Below are positions 62,805 to 64,000 of a stretch of DNA of 64,000 nt, one piece after another. Numbering within the stretch: the stretch's first letter is position 1; each line of letters opens with the position of its first letter. The position numbers were made by a program, and so were the translations under genes. Location of the stretch: NCBI RefSeq assembly GCF_002332425.1, contig NZ_NRGS01000014.1, positions 124,001-188,000 of the forward strand, in the 5' to 3' direction. The stretch is from Brachybacterium alimentarium. Its GTDB lineage: Bacteria; Actinomycetota; Actinomycetes; Actinomycetales; Dermabacteraceae. Under the pieces are notes generated by a model. That model saw only the letters and a program-made list of their open reading frames with translations. It was not told the origin of the DNA and searched no databases.

Positions 62805-64000
62805 TCAGGCCTCGGAGCTGACGCGGTCGGCCCTCGCCGCCGCGCCGAACCCGGCCGGGCAGGTGCCCTCACGCATCGCGGCCCAGGCGAGCGTCGCCGC
62901 GGAGACCTGGGCCGGGCCCTGCTGGACGCTCCGCAGCGCATCGGCCGTCATGGCGTTCACGCCCGCCGCCATCGCGGTGCCCGGCTGCGAGGGCACGGTG
63001 CGGTCCACCCGCATCCAGCCGGCGGCCGCGGCCTCGGCGTCGTCCTCCTGGGGGCCGGCGGCGTGACCGGTGGAGATGTCGATCCCGAAGATGGTGTGGA
63101 AGGCCTCGACATAGGCGTCGGCGAAGCCGGTCTCGGCGAGGTGGCGGGCGCGCTCGGCGGGCTGGTGCATGACCTTCGCGAGGATCCTGCGCACGCTGCG
63201 CTCGAGCACCTCGGCGGTCTCGCCGGAGACGTCGCGGCGCAGACGGTCCACCTCGTCGTCGGCGGCGTCGGCCACCTCGCGGCGCAGCGCGGCCATCGCC
63301 GGGTCGATCCGGCGCACCTCCTGCTGGGTGCGGAACGCCTCGACGTTCTCCGCGACGATGCCGCGCGCGGTGACCAGTGCCGGGTCGTCGGCCGCCTCGA
63401 CCCCCACGTGGAGGTCCGCCAGGCCCAGCACGGTGATGCCCTTGAGGTGGCGCACCAGGGGGTGGAGATCGGAGTGCAGGGCGAGGTCGAGCACCACGGT
63501 GCGGCCCGCGCCGAGGAACTGCTCGGGGAACAGGGAGGTGCCGCGCCCGGAGCAGGCCAGCACGAGATCCGCCTCGGCGAGCGCGGTGTCGAGCTCGCCG
63601 GCCTCGACGCGCTGGGCACCGTGGCGGTCGGCGAAGCCCGCGGCCCGACCCGACGGGGAGAACACCCGCAGGTCCGTCACGCCGCGCCGGGTGAGCTCGG
63701 CGAGGCCGAGGCGCGCATAGGCGCCGGTGCCGACGATCAGCGCGGTGCGGCCCTCGAAGCCGCCCAGCTCGATCCCGGCCCGGTCCACGGCGACGGACGC
63801 CCCGGAGCGGCCGGCGGCGCCGACGGGAGCCTGCGTGGCGACCCGCTTCGCGCAGCGGAAGCCGTGCTGGAAGAGATCGTGGAGCATGGAGGTGGTGCGG
63901 CCCTCGCGGCGCGCGGCCTCGAAGGCCTGGCGCACCTGGCCGGCGATCTCGGCCTCGCCGAGCACGATCGAGCGCAGGCCCGAGGTGACCTCGTACAGAT
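62805..64000 (-). CDS. hemA: Glutamyl-tRNA reductase, C-terminal part (5' end outside window)
   Basis: First committed enzyme of C5 haem/tetrapyrrole synthesis, reducing Glu-tRNA to glutamate-1-semialdehyde. The frame stays open to the window edge with RSIVLGEAEIAGQVRQAF, a signature of HemA, so the ATG at 63965 is internal. The NADPH site is IVGTGAYARLG in the middle domain, and the C-terminal dimerisation helices follow. The catalytic Cys and the tRNA-binding N-terminus lie beyond the window. After the dimerisation domain an extra ~100 residues (ending AADRVSSEA-like) extend past the usual end, as in some actinobacteria. Confidence 0.9.
   Translation of the reverse strand, partial: LYEVTSGLRSIVLGEAEIAGQVRQAFEAARREGRTTSMLHDLFQHGFRCAKRVATQAPVGAAGRSGASVAVDRAGIELGGFEGRTALIVGTGAYARLGLAELTRRGVTDLRVFSPSGRAAGFADRHGAQRVEAGELDTALAEADLVLACSGRGTSLFPEQFLGAGRTVVLDLALHSDLHPLVRHLKGITVLGLADLHVGVEAADDPALVTARGIVAENVEAFRTQQEVRRIDPAMAALRREVADAADDEVDRLRRDVSGETAEVLERSVRRILAKVMHQPAERARHLAETGFADAYVEAFHTIFGIDISTGHAAGPQEDDAEAAAAGWMRVDRTVPSQPGTAMAAGVNAMTADALRSVQQGPAQVSAATLAWAAMREGTCPAGFGAAARADRVSSEA

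Overview
The window is high-GC actinobacterial DNA. Nearly every codon ends in G or C, GTG and TTG starts are common, several genes look leaderless, and stop/start overlaps of the GTGA or ATGA kind are frequent. Gene content (PBP-metallophosphoesterase-tRNA-Pro block, DtxR-type iron box, wall teichoic acid genes, DUF6541 membrane protein, sugar importers without their own ATPase) suggests a Micrococcales member. Brachybacterium or a close Dermabacteraceae relative is my best guess, from gene content only.

Layout. 0-8.6 kb: end of a class A penicillin-binding protein with a PASTA domain, a metallophosphoesterase, tRNA-Pro(CGG), a secreted NlpC/P60 hydrolase behind a long structured leader, a GH20 hexosaminidase, a LytR_C protein and a CshA-repeat surface protein. 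8.6-13.5 kb: jetC, the SMC-like subunit of a Wadjet/MksBEFG-type system, which overlaps the end of a Stealth sugar-phosphate transferase gene. 13.7-28.2 kb: cell-wall glycopolymer locus with a GlfT2-like galactofuranosyltransferase, two CDP-alditol polymerases, the CDP-ribitol pathway (TarI plus an SDR reductase), an acyltransferase, the TagGH exporter and a TarS/TarP-like glycosyltransferase. It is interrupted by an iron-box-associated ABC ATPase fused in frame to a siderophore-interacting reductase. 28.4-34.7 kb: jetB (DUF4194), a low-complexity membrane-anchored protein, a thiosulfate uptake pair (TsuA/TsuB), an alkyltransferase-like protein and jetA (DUF3375). The three jet genes lie on one strand in canonical A-B-C order but are spread over about 26 kb, and no jetD is visible.

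34.9-48.1 kb: accessory catabolic DNA. A sugar ABC importer (lipoprotein plus two permeases), a SorC regulator, then an operon of an FAD oxidoreductase, a UgpBAE-like importer, a type I phosphodiesterase and a Tat-exported metallophosphoesterase carrying a PQQ-type propeller. It reads as a secrete-import-oxidise pathway for an unidentified phosphorylated compound. It ends in debris: a truncated transposon accessory gene (DUF6262), a 21-codon stump of a PIN toxin, and its intact but orphaned Phd-type antitoxin. 48.3-64 kb: GH2 beta-galactosidase, a small membrane protein, Tgt, two paralogous acyltransferase-3/SGNH proteins flanking a DUF6541 membrane protein and an M18 aminopeptidase, two small proteins, and the 3' part of hemA.

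Five to seven short GC-rich tandem repeats lie between or inside genes, and several strong inverted repeats sit at convergent gene ends.
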